NCBI GenBank assembly: GCA_036583965.1
Contig: JAZBQD010000015.1
Coordinates: 86,616,809 to 86,680,808, forward strand
DNA: 64,000 nucleotides
Source: Prunella strophiata
Taxonomy: Eukaryota > Chordata > Aves > Passeriformes > Prunellidae
Direction of reading: 5' to 3'
Below are positions 36,601-47,711 of the stretch, one piece after another. How positions within the stretch are numbered: position 1 is the stretch's first letter; every line of letters begins with the position of its first letter. The position numbers were made by a program, and so were the translations under genes. Below the pieces are notes generated by a model that searched no databases, was not told the DNA's origin, and saw only the letters and a list, made by a program, of their open reading frames with translations.

Positions 36601-39600
36601 AGACTTCTATCTAAGAAAGGTCTCCCATCCGAGGATTGCTACACTTGGTGCATAAAGGTTACATGCACAAAAGGCAAATTGGTATCAATAGATAGCAAAA
36701 CTGCAGGTTTGCTCAAAAAGGAAAAATATTCAGAAGCATTCAGAATACAAATTAAACTACACAGAATAAATTCTGTCCCAGTATGCCCTCAGAAAGTTTT
36801 CATTCTGCTGTGAGTGGCCACAAGCATGTGGGCTGATCCACACAAAAGCAGAACTCGAGTGCTTGTTCGGGTCAGCATGCCAACTATTTTTAAGTTCCAT
36901 AGTATTCCAGTTTCAAGAGAAATTGTTTAAACATGTCCCCTTCCTGAACATTTCCCACCATGACCTCAATACCTTGAAGAGTAAGACAGTTTCTGGCAGA
37001 AAGTGGTTTATAAAGGGCAGCCAAGGAACGTGACTGTTTTGTTTCCACTTCCACTTATCCCTGAATGACAAGCAAAGGGAGGTTTTTATGTGTCAAGAAG
37101 GGGGAGGAAAGGGAATGTGCTTCAAAAGAAGTTATCAGAAGAATGAGAGATGAAAAGTATTTCTGTTGACCGACAGTTAAATCTCTGTGTTCAAGTACTA
37201 TAAAGTTACACTGTCAATAGGAGAAAGGATTATTTTTACAGTACTGAACTTGCACAGCATCTGAAATTGAGACCAAAGCAGTGAATAAAGTCACAGTGGG
37301 AAAGCACTGGACTGCAGCAGGGGAAGGAGCAGGCGCCCGCAAGCTCTGATCGCTCGTGAATAAGCTCATTCACTGGTCACTGGCCATGATGTGCCAAACC
37401 CTTGGGGTGAAAGCCTGGCTCCTTTTCAATGAGTGGCAGGCCTCCCAGGCTCTTAGACGTATCAGGCCTTTATCAATGAGGTTTAGAAACATTTTGATTC
37501 AAGTTTCTGTATAGCTTTGGCCAGTCAGTGTTTCGGTAGATTCACTCCTTTTTAAGGTGCAGAGGGTAGATGGGTTTGCCCCAGTGCCTTGCTACTGATC
37601 AGAGTCTATTAAGGAAAAGTGCTTTTTGATTTATCATAACTTTAACAAAATACATCTCTTCTATTAAGGAAAAGTGCTTTTTACTTTATCATAGCTTTAA
37701 CAAAATATATCTCTTCTTGACTTGCTCTTTCTTTCACAGATAAAACAACCACTTAACTAGATTTAGCTCCTGCAATTCAATATTACTTAATTTTGTATAA
37801 TACCAAACAATACTCTGCAGATGAAGAGGAAAAATTACCCTGGAATAATTATCTCTTACAGAAGAAAATTGCTATTTCACTCATTCTCAAATTGCCTTGA
37901 GCACAAGAACAAGAGGGACCAACATCAAATTGTAAGACTACCCCTTACTTAGAGACAAAACCAATGGGCAGGTATATGGCTGCTGTTCCCTGATCCAAAG
38001 GACCTTGTTCTGCTAGTTTGAAAGCAAACATGGAGGTAAAGTTATCTACAAAGCCCAGCTGACACCAGTGAATGAAGGCACAAAATATTCCAATGTTTAT
38101 AAATCACATTCACATCTCTGATAGTCTGTCCCTCATTATAGTAGGGCAGTACTGCAGCTTGTGTTAACCTGCTGCTCCCAATGTGACAGAGATAGCCATG
38201 CTCTAGTACCCAGAGGCATTCTGTCTCTTCTAGTGCCCTCAGACACATCTGTTAATGATGATAAAGACCTGCACAGTGACACAAGTATCTCAGGAGTTAC
38301 TACCTAAAATACAAACAATAAATAGGGGATTGGTTTTTAAAATAATAGAGTGCTGAGTGCTGTTATCTATCCTTTTAATCCATCTTACTGCTGAATGAAG
38401 CGTGTAATGTGGATGAAAATCAGTAGAGAGAAAGTTGAGGAATGGTTTGTGGGTTTAGATGTTTGGGGAAGCTCTCAAATTCATTAGATAATCATCTGTG
38501 TGGTCATTTGATTTAAAACTGCTTGCAGTCTATTGTGAATTATTTATGTGAATTATTTATGTGAATTATTTATGTGGATAAACACACTGGAGGGAGATAT
38601 GCTATTCAGGAAATGTATGATACTGTGTCATTATACCACCAGTTAAATTAAAGATCAGAGTGCAGAGGCATGGACAAACAAAGCTATCTTCAGCACTGAT
38701 GTCTGGATAAGGATGGTGATGTACTTGGCAAGCAATAAAATACTTGTTTAATTGAAGGACTTTCTAAAATCCCAAAGGGATCTCTGTGCTATTCAGAATT
38801 GGATCAAATATAGCTTATTCCTTCAGACAATTTGTCTGGACCAACAAGGAAAGAGGAATAAAAGAGAACATCATGTTTATTTGGGAAAAAACAAAACCAA
38901 AACAAAACACCAAAAAGTAGTGCTTTTGTTCTTCTGATCACATTTCTTTGTTAATATTAAAATGTACTATTGTAGAAGCCATTAATAAAATCTATTCTGC
39001 TTTAACCACTTTTTCCTTCCAATTAAGCAAGAATTGTTTCCGTGACATGGAGAACATTACTGCAACAAATTGAGAATCCATAATCATGCATCCATCCCCA
39101 CAAGCAGCAGATCTGGATGTAACCATGGATAAAAGTTTGCAAGGCAATTCCTGAAGTTAAACCCAGCCCTATCAACAGCAAGGTGGCCTTGCAGGGATCT
39201 CCTCTGATGACTGTGTCCAGTCCAAGCTCCTGTCTCATCCCTGTCTTGTATTTGCTTGGTTCTCTTAGCCCTGACTTTGATTCTTTATCCTTGGCTGCAG
39301 TCCTATTTTAGGTTTGGGGTTTTTTTACCCACTTGTTTCAATCCTAACAAAGCATAAGGCACCTCCAAACCACAATTATTTAAGTTACTCTTGTCCAAAC
39401 TGTTCCAGAAAAGCAATAATAGGAAGTCAAAAGATGCATCCTGTTCTCCCACCCAACCTCTTGGCTTACTGAAATTTTGGATGTGATCCTGCAGGTTGCT
39501 TTTGCTCCAAACATCCTTCTGAATTAGGCAATTTAATAAGTAGCTGGACCAAACAAACTGGATTATGAATGACAATCAGTCTCAAAGCAGATCTTCCACT

Positions 39601-39928
39601 TTCAGAAAGATCCAGGCTTTCAGGCTTTTTATTCCACATTAGGATGAAAAACTGAATTTCTCTGATATTCTCAGAAACAAAGGAATCACAAATTATTGCA
39701 CTGATAGATTTGCTACAATAATGGTGATTTCCTGATAATACTGTGATTCTGCCTAGTTTACATTTTTCAATGAGAAGTTACTCAGCAACTTTATTAGAAG
39801 TTTTTTTGGGTGGTAATCTCTAGAAGTATTATTTCATTAAAGGGCTGTAAATGTAGCAGCTTACCTCGAGGTCCAAACATATAGTCCACAAATGCATTTA
39901 CTTCCCGGTCAAAAGCTTTCAGGGTCTC
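17254..39928 (-). CDS. ELOVL2: ELOVL2, very-long-chain fatty acid elongase (exons 2-8)
   Basis: Elongation of very long chain fatty acids protein 2: the ER-membrane condensing enzyme (3-ketoacyl-CoA synthase) that adds two carbons from malonyl-CoA to C20-C22 polyunsaturated acyl-CoAs, on the route to DHA. Seven exons join in one frame and give 296 residues; with the start Met this is 297, against 296 in human as I recall it. Motifs, numbered from an assumed Met1: KxxExxDT at 123-130, the catalytic HVYHH box at 146-150, NxxxHxxMYxYY at 176-187, TxxQxxQ at 206-212, and a C-terminal KKAQ resembling an ER-retrieval signal. Hydrophobic segments fit the family's seven-helix fold. Cys234 in PFGC is kept; its rat equivalent is reported to let ELOVL2, unlike ELOVL5, elongate 22:5. 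The Met codon lies in exon 1, not found here. ELOVL5 is excluded by this Cys and the C-terminus. Confidence 0.97.
17383..18035 (-). other. ELOVL2: ELOVL2 intron 7
   Basis: GT-AG intron of 653 bases. It holds a (TC)n stretch at 17850-17873. No other feature seen. Confidence 0.9.
17850..17873. repeat. (TC)n microsatellite
   Basis: Alternating TC with one TG interruption. Confidence 0.85.
18036..18170 (-). CDS. ELOVL2: ELOVL2 exon 7 (135 nt)
   Basis: Acceptor CTCTCCACAG, donor GTAAGC. Forty-five codons in phase 0 at both ends: [20 protein letters not shown], then [20 protein letters not shown] and NFYIK. It carries the last Gln of TxxQxxQ and two membrane segments. Cys234 in PFGC is the ELOVL2-type residue, where ELOVL5 has Trp. 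Confidence 0.97.
18171..20366 (-). other. ELOVL2: ELOVL2 intron 6
   Basis: GT-AG intron of about 2.2 kb, nearly half of it occupied by the LTR-type element at 19085-20100. Confidence 0.9.
19085..20100 (+). mobile_element. LTR-type element (avian endogenous-retrovirus LTR-like), ends approximate
   Basis: Starts TGTTGTGGGTTAACCCAGC, then a stretch ending CAGCTCTCTCCC. This matches my memory of a family of long avian ERV-derived LTRs; I cannot name the subfamily. Later it repeats a CTCCATGGGCTGCAGG unit (near 19748, 19787 and, degenerate, 19832) as those LTRs do. It is inserted antisense to ELOVL2. No retroviral coding sequence was seen, so it looks like a solo LTR or a non-coding derivative. 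The left end is fairly sharp; the right end is worn and uncertain by perhaps 60 bases. I could not identify a target-site duplication. Confidence 0.65.
20367..20491 (-). CDS. ELOVL2: ELOVL2 exon 6 (125 nt)
   Basis: Acceptor TTTTTATAG, donor GTATGT. After completing Ser169 it reads [20 protein letters not shown] and then [20 protein letters not shown] plus L. Contains NxxxHxxMYxYY and the first part of TxxQxxQ. Arg196 replaces the His I recall in human. Confidence 0.97.
20492..22226 (-). other. ELOVL2: ELOVL2 intron 5
   Basis: GT-AG intron of about 1.7 kb with no recognised repeat or exon. Confidence 0.9.
22227..22398 (-). CDS. ELOVL2: ELOVL2 exon 5, catalytic exon (172 nt)
   Basis: Acceptor TTGCTTGTACAG, donor GTAAGT. 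Reads [20 protein letters not shown], then [20 protein letters not shown] and [17 protein letters not shown] plus one base. Holds KxxExxDT and the catalytic histidine box HVYHH (146-150), thought to bind the acyl-CoA in the membrane-embedded active site. All catalytic residues are intact. Confidence 0.98.
22399..22956 (-). other. ELOVL2: ELOVL2 intron 4
   Basis: GT-AG intron of 558 bases; no recognised element. Confidence 0.9.
22957..23034 (-). CDS. ELOVL2: ELOVL2 exon 4 (78 nt)
   Basis: Acceptor CTGTTCCAG, donor GTGAGA. Twenty-six codons: [20 protein letters not shown] then GEADIR, phase 0 at both ends. This is the luminal loop between membrane segments 2 and 3. Confidence 0.97.
24733..24755. 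repeat. (GATT)n microsatellite
   Basis: Nearly six tandem GATT units without interruption. Confidence 0.9.
25385..26168 (+). mobile_element. CR1 LINE, 5'-truncated, + orientation
   Basis: Runs from GTTCTGCACCTGGGATGG through GGACCTGGGGGTCCTGGTC, GAACATGAGCCAGCAGTGTC and CAGCCTGGAGAAGAGGAGAC to CTTCCAACCTGACATATT. This is the order of landmarks in the 3' part of avian CR1 (end of the reverse-transcriptase region plus 3' UTR). The reading frame is broken. The left border is uncertain by about 60 bases. Confidence 0.88.
26791..26818. repeat. A-rich / (AAAT)n tract
   Basis: An A run followed by AAAT units. Confidence 0.8.
30104..30170. repeat. A-rich tract
   Basis: Fourteen A residues followed by CAAAA/CCAA-type units. 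Confidence 0.7.
33640..33680. repeat. Poly-A run of 41 bases
   Basis: Uninterrupted A. No retroposed body was recognised directly upstream on this strand, so it may be a plain homopolymer or an assembly-sensitive tract. Confidence 0.95.
34529..34716 (-). CDS. ELOVL2: ELOVL2 exon 3 (188 nt)
   Basis: Acceptor TTTTTTTAG, donor GTAAGT. Completes Asp23 and reads [20 protein letters not shown], then [20 protein letters not shown] and [20 protein letters not shown] plus IE. It carries membrane segments 1 and 2 and the family NRP motif between them. Confidence 0.98.
37606..37715. repeat. Tandem duplication, 2 x 55 bases
   Basis: Both copies start CTATTAAGGAAAAGTGCTTT and end ATCTCTT; they differ at only a few positions. 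Inside ELOVL2 intron 2. Confidence 0.92.
38535..38576. repeat. 13-base unit repeated three times
   Basis: GTGAATTATTTAT three times in tandem, then GTG. Confidence 0.92.
39865..39928 (-). CDS. ELOVL2: ELOVL2 exon 2, first coding exon found (64 nt)
   Basis: Acceptor ATTTTTTAG, donor GTAAGC. Reads [21 protein letters not shown] and one base, aligning with residues 2-22 of human ELOVL2. So exon 1 should contribute only the initiator Met in phase 0. Confidence 0.95.
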
Positions 39929-41900
39929 CTAAAAAATATGGAAAAGGCCATGTGAAAAAGACATTATCTCAGGGTCATAGAGAGAGTATGATTTAAAAAA
40001 AGCCTCTTAATAAACTTGTAAAAAGTTTGTCACACGCAAGTATTTCCAAAGTATGCAACATCATGTGTACTGAAAAAACCCCAAACCTCTTTAAAAATTA
40101 ATTTAGGGCAGGTTGTGGTCTAGATAACAATATAGGTCTCATTCCTGGAAACTGCCCAAACCAGAACTCTTTAGGAAGGGAAATGAAGGTTTATGAAAAT
40201 CAGCAAGTATCACAGTAAACCCATCTGTGATGGGTGTAGTTTTCACCCTGATAAAGATGCTTTGTTTTTATTATGTTTCCTCAACTGCATATCTCAATGC
40301 TTTATACTTAAAGAAGGAAATCTTTAAGAGATTTAAGTGAAGGTGAGCCAACTGAGATTTCTCTAAACCAGGCCCCAAGCTCCTATAAACAAGCCTACAG
40401 AAGAACCTAGAGGTCCAGTAATGAAGTTCAGGTCATGTAGGGTGGCAGGAAGAGGCAGGTAACTTTATAGAGACATTGTGTTTTGAGGTCTTACACAGGG
40501 AAGCTGCTAAGCTGACAGGTTTAGCAAATCTGTGTCTGTTTTTGACTGAGTTGGGAGTTAAGCCATGACCTACACAGTCCTTCCCCCAACTGGATGTGGT
40601 GATCACTTCCCAGACTCCAGCTCTGGGCAGTGGCTTCCTGCATGCCTGTGCCTGAACAATTCCTTGCCACGACCTGAGGTCATCCAGGTTCTCCCTCTCT
40701 TCTTCCCAACAGCATCCTACTGTGCTTGATGAATTAATTTCAGCACTGAGAAAATGTGGCCAGGCTGAGGAGAGAGACACAGTGTGATGCTGAGCCTCAC
40801 TGCAGGGCAGGAGCTGCTGTGGGCTCTGGGTGCCTTTGAAAGCCAGATATCCACACCAGCCTGGACTGCAGGCACCATTAACAGATTTGCCTTATGAAGA
40901 AGCATATTTGCACACTGGAAGGTCCAGCCCTGGCCTCCCCATGCCTCTTCTAGGACTGGGTTGTGATCTGGGCAGGGACAAGCTCCTGGCACTCCCAAAT
41001 CCCTTCCTTGTGTTTCTTCTGCTCTTGGTTTTGGTCCTCAGATTGTTCAAAGTGGACAGATTTTGTGTGAACATGTGGTAACAAGAGGTTCTTCCAGCAC
41101 CTTAGGCTATAAAACTGTCTCTGCAATATGCTGCTGCATTCATGTTTTCTTGGAGAAAAACCCAACAAAACCCCCAAAACTAAAAGTATATCTTTTTCTA
41201 AACAAAAAGCCAAACCAAAGCAAAAGAAAAAAACTCAAAAAAATTTCCTCAAAAGAAATAGATGATTTTTGATACAAAAAGGTTTCTCAATGCTGTGAAG
41301 TATGAGGAAATTAAACTAGCTTTTAGGAAGGTGTCCTGGCCTACAGCCCATAAAGAAAGGCATTTTCTGAATTTCAGATAATTACCTTAGCAGCCTAATG
41401 ATGGCTTCTGTCACAGGAGGTGACTCTATTTCTAGGTGTGGGACCTGTGCAAAAATCTGCTTCCATTTTTATCCCCTTGAGCTATACAGTAGTTCTGTTA
41501 TTATTTCATGACAATGATACTCCCTTTTGGGAAATGCCACACTGCTCTTGTCTGTGATGTGTCCACCTGCTGCATTAATTTGAAACAGACCTACTCCTGT
41601 GCTTAATGGTTTTGTGGTTAGACTTAACAGATTGCTTTGGAAAAAATACTGCAATGGATTTGAGTGACTTGTAGGAATGAGCATGTAAAGTTATTTGCTT
41701 TCATACTTACATTACATAAAAAAATCTTACATGTCCAGAACAAAGCAAAACACCATGCATATTCCTTTTATATTAAAATACTGTAGACAAACCTATTGTA
41801 ATTCCATTGAAATGGAAATTAGGTCCTGAACACTTCTAACAGTTAGATGGAGGAACAGGAATCGTAGGATATTAAAAAGAAAGAGCAGAATATAAGAAAA

Positions 41901-42717
41901 GAATAATAGAATTGTTTAGGTTGGAAAAGACTTTTAGGGCATCAAGTCCAACTGTAAACCCAGCTCTGCCAACTCCACCACTAGACCATGTCCCTGAGTG
42001 CCACATCTACATGTCTTTTAAATACCTCCAGGGATAGTGATAAAATCTGTGACTTTTCTGGTCAGATTGTTCCTGAGTTTAACAACCCCTTCAGTGAAGA
42101 AATTTTTCCTAACACCTAATCTAAACCTCCCAGTGGCACACCTTGTCCTTTTATTTGTTACCTGGGAGAAGAGGCCAACCCCACCTGGCCACAGCCTCCT
42201 TTCAGGCAGTTATGGAGAGTGAAAAGGTCCTCCCCGAGCCTCCTCTTCTTCAGGCTAAAACACCCCCAGCTCTCACAGCTAGTCTTTGTAGGGACTTGTG
42301 CTCCAGACCCTTCCCCAGCTTCCATTGCCCTTCTCTGGATGTGTTCCAGCCCCTCAATGTTTTCTTGTAGTGAGGGGCCCAAAACAGAACACAGAATTCA
42401 AGGTGTGGCCTCACCAGTGCTGAGCACTGGAGGATGATCACAGCCCTGGTCCTGCTGGCCACACTATTCCTGATACAGGCCAGGATGTCACTGGCCTTCC
42501 TGGGCACTCTGCTACCTCACATTCCACTGACTGTCAACTGGTCAAGGTCCTTTTCCTCAGGGCATCTTTCCAGCCATTCTGCCCCATGCCTGTAACACTG
42601 CATGGGCTTTTGCTGGACCTCACACCATCAGCCCACTGATTCAGCCTGTCCAGATCCTTCTGCAGAGCCTGCCCACCCTCCAGCACATCAATGCTCCCAC
42701 CCAACACAGGTTACTGT
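41901..42717 (-). mobile_element. CR1 LINE, 5'-truncated, - orientation
   Basis: Read on the + strand it begins AATAGAATTGTTTAGGTTGG, passes AGTGAAGAAATTTTTCCTAA, CTCTTCTTCAGGCTAAA and CACCAGTGCTGAGC, and ends near CAATGCTCCCACCCAACAC. This is the reverse complement of avian CR1, covering the 3' UTR and the end of ORF2, frames broken. Confidence 0.9.
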
Positions 42718-45700
42718 CTTCACTGCTCCAACTTGCAACCTCTCACACTTGGTTAGGATGAGCAGACAGCAGTGCTGAATAGATGAGCCAGTCTGAAATT
42801 AAATCTACCTCCTCATGAGTGTGCTTAAATGACACAGTGAGGACCTGTAACAGCTGACAACCTTGTTCCCATCTATCTTAATTAGCACTACAAAAATTCA
42901 GTGCCTGGTTTGCCTTCATTGGTAATTTGAGAGTAGAACTTTTTCTAGGAGGTGCAGCAGAGCAACAAATATTCTTCTTAAGAATGTTCCAGCCTTTGCT
43001 TCTCTTTCAACATTGTACAGCTTATTTAGTTACAGGAAGAAAAACAGAAGTTTTCAAGATAAAGATTTGTAAGATTGTTATATAAATTTGTTTATATACC
43101 TAAAACTAGTAGTAATAGTTTGGGAAAATAAATTCTTTAAAAAAGGTAGGTAATTTTATGTGACTAGTCTTGACACCTTCCTGTCAACACTGCTACAAGA
43201 GACCATACTGTATTTCTGGGTTTTAGAACATGTCCTTAATAGTACCTCTGGGCAGATTAGATGCAAATGTCTTGCTCAGCATGACCTGTCACATTTCTAA
43301 AGAAAGGCAAATAAAACCAAAAATCCATGTGCTCAGACAACTCTGGCAAATCACTGTCATAGCCTTTATCAATGAAGGTATTTGGGTTACAAGGCTAAAG
43401 ATTAAGCATGTCTTTCATGCTGTTTCTTTTTTTGTACAGGACATTGCTCTGTGTATTAGCAATGTATATTCCTTGGCAGGATTTTGGACAGATTTGTGGA
43501 AGATCTATTTACCTAAACCTATTAAAAAGACAGTAGGTTATCTGAGCAAATGAAATCACCCAAATGGAAAGATCTGGAGGGAGTATAAAGTCAATGATGA
43601 TAAAGCAACAGAGATCTCTCTAATGAGATATTTCAGTATTTTTGCACAGAAATGTAGGTAAGTGCACATAGCAAATGTAGCAAAGTGCACATAAGTGAAT
43701 TAGTTTTCATGCCATTGCACCTAAAACACAATTTCAAATTCACTGGGCATGTAAAAAACTCTATCACTTCTTGTTATATGTTTATATATCTTTGTAAGTC
43801 TTCATTGAGAGACCAATATCTACTGGTTTTCTAGTAGTTTTAGCAAAAGTAGTATAAGCTATGTAAAAATTAGGTAAATGCTATCTAAACAGTGCAGATA
43901 TCAAAATAACTTTGATTTGTCAAAAATATCTTTGATTTCTCAAAATACCAATGATTTGCTATTAGGCATGTATCGATCAGTGAAAACACTGCCTCAAGTG
44001 ATTTAGGTTTGCTCTTTCTATAGTTTTATAACCAAACTATTTGTATCCAATAGAAACACAAAAAAACTCTCTGAAATAATCTTCTTATAGATGAGTAAAC
44101 TACATTCAATCTTACTTATGCTATCTGGAAACCTTTTGTTTGTTTGTTTAATTCAAAAGCCTTGAATGTCATTCATTGCCTCAAATATCTGAGATAATTA
44201 TTTGCTTCTTCTTACAGAGCTACAGAGAAATTAGAATATTCTGTACAAAACAAGATCTCATTTCATACTTCAAAGAAAAAAGTGGAAATGGGTGCCAGCC
44301 TCTGCTCTCTGATACAGCTCCTGGAAGTAACAGTGATATTTTAAACTACTCTGATTGAAAATACATACATGATTATTTTATTATTTAAATGTCATTTTTT
44401 CCTTGATTGCCTGAAGAGTTCTTCTCTGTACATAGTCAGTGTCTGCGAAGTACTGGAATGAATCCAAACTTAGCAGCATGTTCAAAGAAACTGATCTTAG
44501 ATGCTACCATGCATATATTTAAAGATACCAATATTAAAAAAGATTTTGTAAGTGGTAGTGTTGGCTCTAGAATGGCTGAAATAGTGGATGAAATGAAGCA
44601 AAGTTGAGTCCAACTCAGAACTGCTTATAGAATAAATTGTTTAGCTTTTTATTGCTTGAAGCATTTAAAATTACTCTTGAACAAAGATGTACAATGAGGG
44701 ACAATTCTCCATTGCTTCAGACAACCTTCTAGGGTTTTGTCATCTTTACCTTCTATGATCTGTGTGTTATATCTATAGGGGAAACAGATACATATAATTT
44801 TTACTAAAAAATCCCAAAATAAAGCACTTATTTAGGGATTTATATGTGACCTGCAGAGAAAAGTTGAAACTGAATGCAGAAAGGTGAGACAGATGTTTCT
44901 ATGTATTGTGTCTTATAAGAAGGGAGATATTCAATGAAATTGGGAGGCAGGACATCCAGGAGCTGGCAATAAACTGCTGCTTTTTGTAATTTATGCTTAA
45001 TATATTGATCTCACTGCTAGATAATCTCACTGAGAGTAGGAACAAGCTGGAGTGAGCTCGTGAGAGAAACACAACTAGCTGGGGCATGAGGCTGCTGCTA
45101 TGTCCCATGGGTGTACTGAGAGGGAGGGAAAAAACAGCTAGAAGAGACATTATTTTAGATCTTCTTTATTACCATTTTAGACTAATCATTGAAGAGACAG
45201 AAACTGGAGTCCTTACTTGACATGGTAATTTCTGTGTCCCACATTCTGGGACATTCTCTCCCCTCAGGTGGCTGACCAGCATTAGGGGCTGTGCCATAAA
45301 AGCCTTACCCAGCAGATGGTGTTGCCAGAACTCCTAGGAGCAGCACAGCCCTCTGTGGTAACCTGGGCTAACTCAAGGGCTCTTTTGCCAACATAAGATG
45401 GATCCATGGGAAATGTTTTCACTGCTGTAGCAATCTCACTGCCTGAATCCTTCCATCTCTCCTTCAAAGGCATGTAATTTAGTGTGACAGAAGTGACTGA
45501 AGCCAAGGGAAGAGAGGGAAGTCCTGCTGGTGGTCTGGGTCTGGAAAGATGCCCATATAATATGTGGACAAGATTTGGTATTGTTCCTACTTTGCAGAAA
45601 ATAGCCAAGAATAGCTAAGAAAAGAACTATGTGTGAACTACTCCATCTAAATGGAATTCTTGGAATTCTTTTAGAATTCCAAGAAAAGAGAGAGATGTAT

Positions 45701-46214
45701 CTTTGTTTTGGAAATGCAGGCTGTGTAATACATTTTAATATAATGCAAAAATCTCTGAAAAATACAGTATGGTGGAAAAAAAATAAAAGGCCGTTCTAGC
45801 TTTAGCACAGAAAATAAAAAATTAATAGCCTTTGTATGTTTCTTTTCTCTTCCTATTTCTTCTAAAGGCTTTCACAATAAACTGTAAGCACTCCAAGAAA
45901 GAAAGATGTTGATACTGTGGTCAGTAAATTATTTTTAAAAACAGTCAAGAGCTGCTTTGAAGGTAGCATAGAATAGTACTGTCTATGTTTGAGAAACATA
46001 CAGTATTTCTAAAAAGTCTTAGTGAGAGCCATGTCTGGTCTGAAAAATTGTATTTGACTTTCAGAGTTTTTCAACCAGATCACATTTTACTCCTATTAAT
46101 TTTTCACAAAATGCAATATATGACTCATTCCACTGCTAAAGCTTGCATGCATATGTGCAAATGTCTGGATATTTTCCCGGCTGATATTACCAAATTCAGC
46201 ACTTTTTGTGACAG

Positions 46215-46255
46215 TTTTTTTGTTTTTTGTTTTTTTGTTTTTTTTTTTTTTTTTT
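46215..46255. repeat. T-rich tract
   Basis: Runs of T separated by single G, about 40 bases. Confidence 0.85.
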
Positions 46256-47644
46256 GAGTTGAGGGTTATTTTTTGCATGCATTTGGAAATGAATGACTGC
46301 AGATTGGCAGCCTAGGTGAGGCTGGGAGCCTGCAGGTCTGCCTGTTATCTGACAAAGCAAATTGGTGGGGGAACTGATTCATCAAACATGTTGGTTTTCT
46401 CTGGAGGGAACTGAGAACAGCTGTTTGAACAGGGATTACAGCCAGAAGTGCTGAACACCTTCTCTTGTGCTGATTTAGTCACTGAAGAGAGAGCTGAGCT
46501 GATGATGGTGTTACTGAGCATGTAAAGATATGGGGAAGGTAGCTGCAAAGGGAAGGCAGGCTTGCAGGTTTTCCCTGAGTAGCTCCTCAGGTTACACTGC
46601 TTGGAAGAAAATGCAATTTTCAGTGGATTCCTCAACAAGAAGACTGGCTAGCCATTTCTGATATAAAAAAATGAATGGATGTGAAGTTTTGGTAAGCATG
46701 GAAAGACACAACTAAATGTAGCCAGAGGTTTTATCTGGCATTTGAACTGTCTAGGTGGCTTGACTTCAAATTCTCTTGATTTATTGCTGCCCAGAGAAAT
46801 TTTACCACAGGGCTTAGCAGTGCCTGAAGGGAAGCAGGAGGCTGCCAGGAGTATTTGCATCAAACCTGAAGCAGAATATTTGACTGCCTAAATTACCAGG
46901 AGCATGCTGAAACATGCTCCTTACACCAGCAAACTGAATTTAATTTCATCTTCAATTTTCTGTGTTCTCTCTACTCAAACATCTTTCAAGAAAGGGTTGA
47001 ATCATTCAAGATGTCTGGGGTGTAGGTGTTGTGGTGTGTGATGCTGAGGTGTGTTGATGAGCTCTGTGGTCCCAAGGGAGATGTTTAAGCTCCTTTCTCA
47101 AGGCACAAGACCTTGGGATGCAGCTCCCTGCACTGTGCAGACAGATGGGCTTGGAGAGGGTACAGGAGCTCCCTGTGGCTGCTTCCCTCTGGGTGCCAGT
47201 GGCTGTTTCTGGAGCTGGGTACCTACACAAGTATTTCCCCTTGCAAACACAGCCAAGATAAGAAAGCAGTACCTGGATAAGGCAGCAGCCAGCATGCCAG
47301 GTGTGCCTGTGATACAAGTGTTCCCACCTGCTCTCTGTTTAATCTGTCAGTGGACCTTCAGCTTGCATTCTACATCTGCCCTGAGCCTCAGACTAGCAGT
47401 TAACTCTGGAATTTATTTTTATGCAATTACAGCTCTTGTCTCCCTATGGAAAACTTAAGTATGTGTCACAGCAGGGACTAGAATCCAGATGTTGAGATGA
47501 ATTATTTCAGTTCCAATTTTTCCCTTTTCTTTGATGGCGGTGATGGCTGACTACCCTCAAAAAATCAGGGGGATGTGCCAGCCCAAGCAGCTAAGAAAGT
47601 CATAAAAAGATGTTAGATATGAGTTCATAAGAAGAGTAGTTTGA

Positions 47645-47711
47645 TCTTAAAGATCATTTAGTTCCAACCCACCCACCATGGGCAGCACCTGCTATACCAG
47701 GTTGCTCAAAG
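47645..47711 (-). repeat. CR1 LINE 3'-end fragment
   Basis: CTTAAAGATCATTTAGTTCC, then AACCCACCCACCATGGGCAG and CCAGGTTGCTCAAAG are the reverse complement of the CR1 3' UTR. About 67 bases remain. Confidence 0.8.

Larger units (their letters stand above)
34717..39864 (-). other. ELOVL2: ELOVL2 intron 2
   Basis: GT-AG intron of 5.1 kb. It holds a 55-base tandem duplication at 37606-37715, a 13-base triplication at 38535-38576 and a CpG-bearing patch at 37325-37430. No large repeat recognised. Confidence 0.9.

Noticed and set aside
40433..41081. Overlapping frames of 83-115 codons in ELOVL2 intron 1 near exon 2
   Set aside because: No similarity to any known protein; slightly higher GC alone explains the lack of stops.
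42143..42507. Frames near 42.2-42.5 kb on both strands
   Set aside because: Explained by the minus-strand CR1. The minus frame contains remnants of the LINE ORF2 end, not a host gene.
47051..47458. 135-codon + strand frame in ELOVL2 intron 1
   Set aside because: No start context, domain or splice support. Codon pattern not distinctive.
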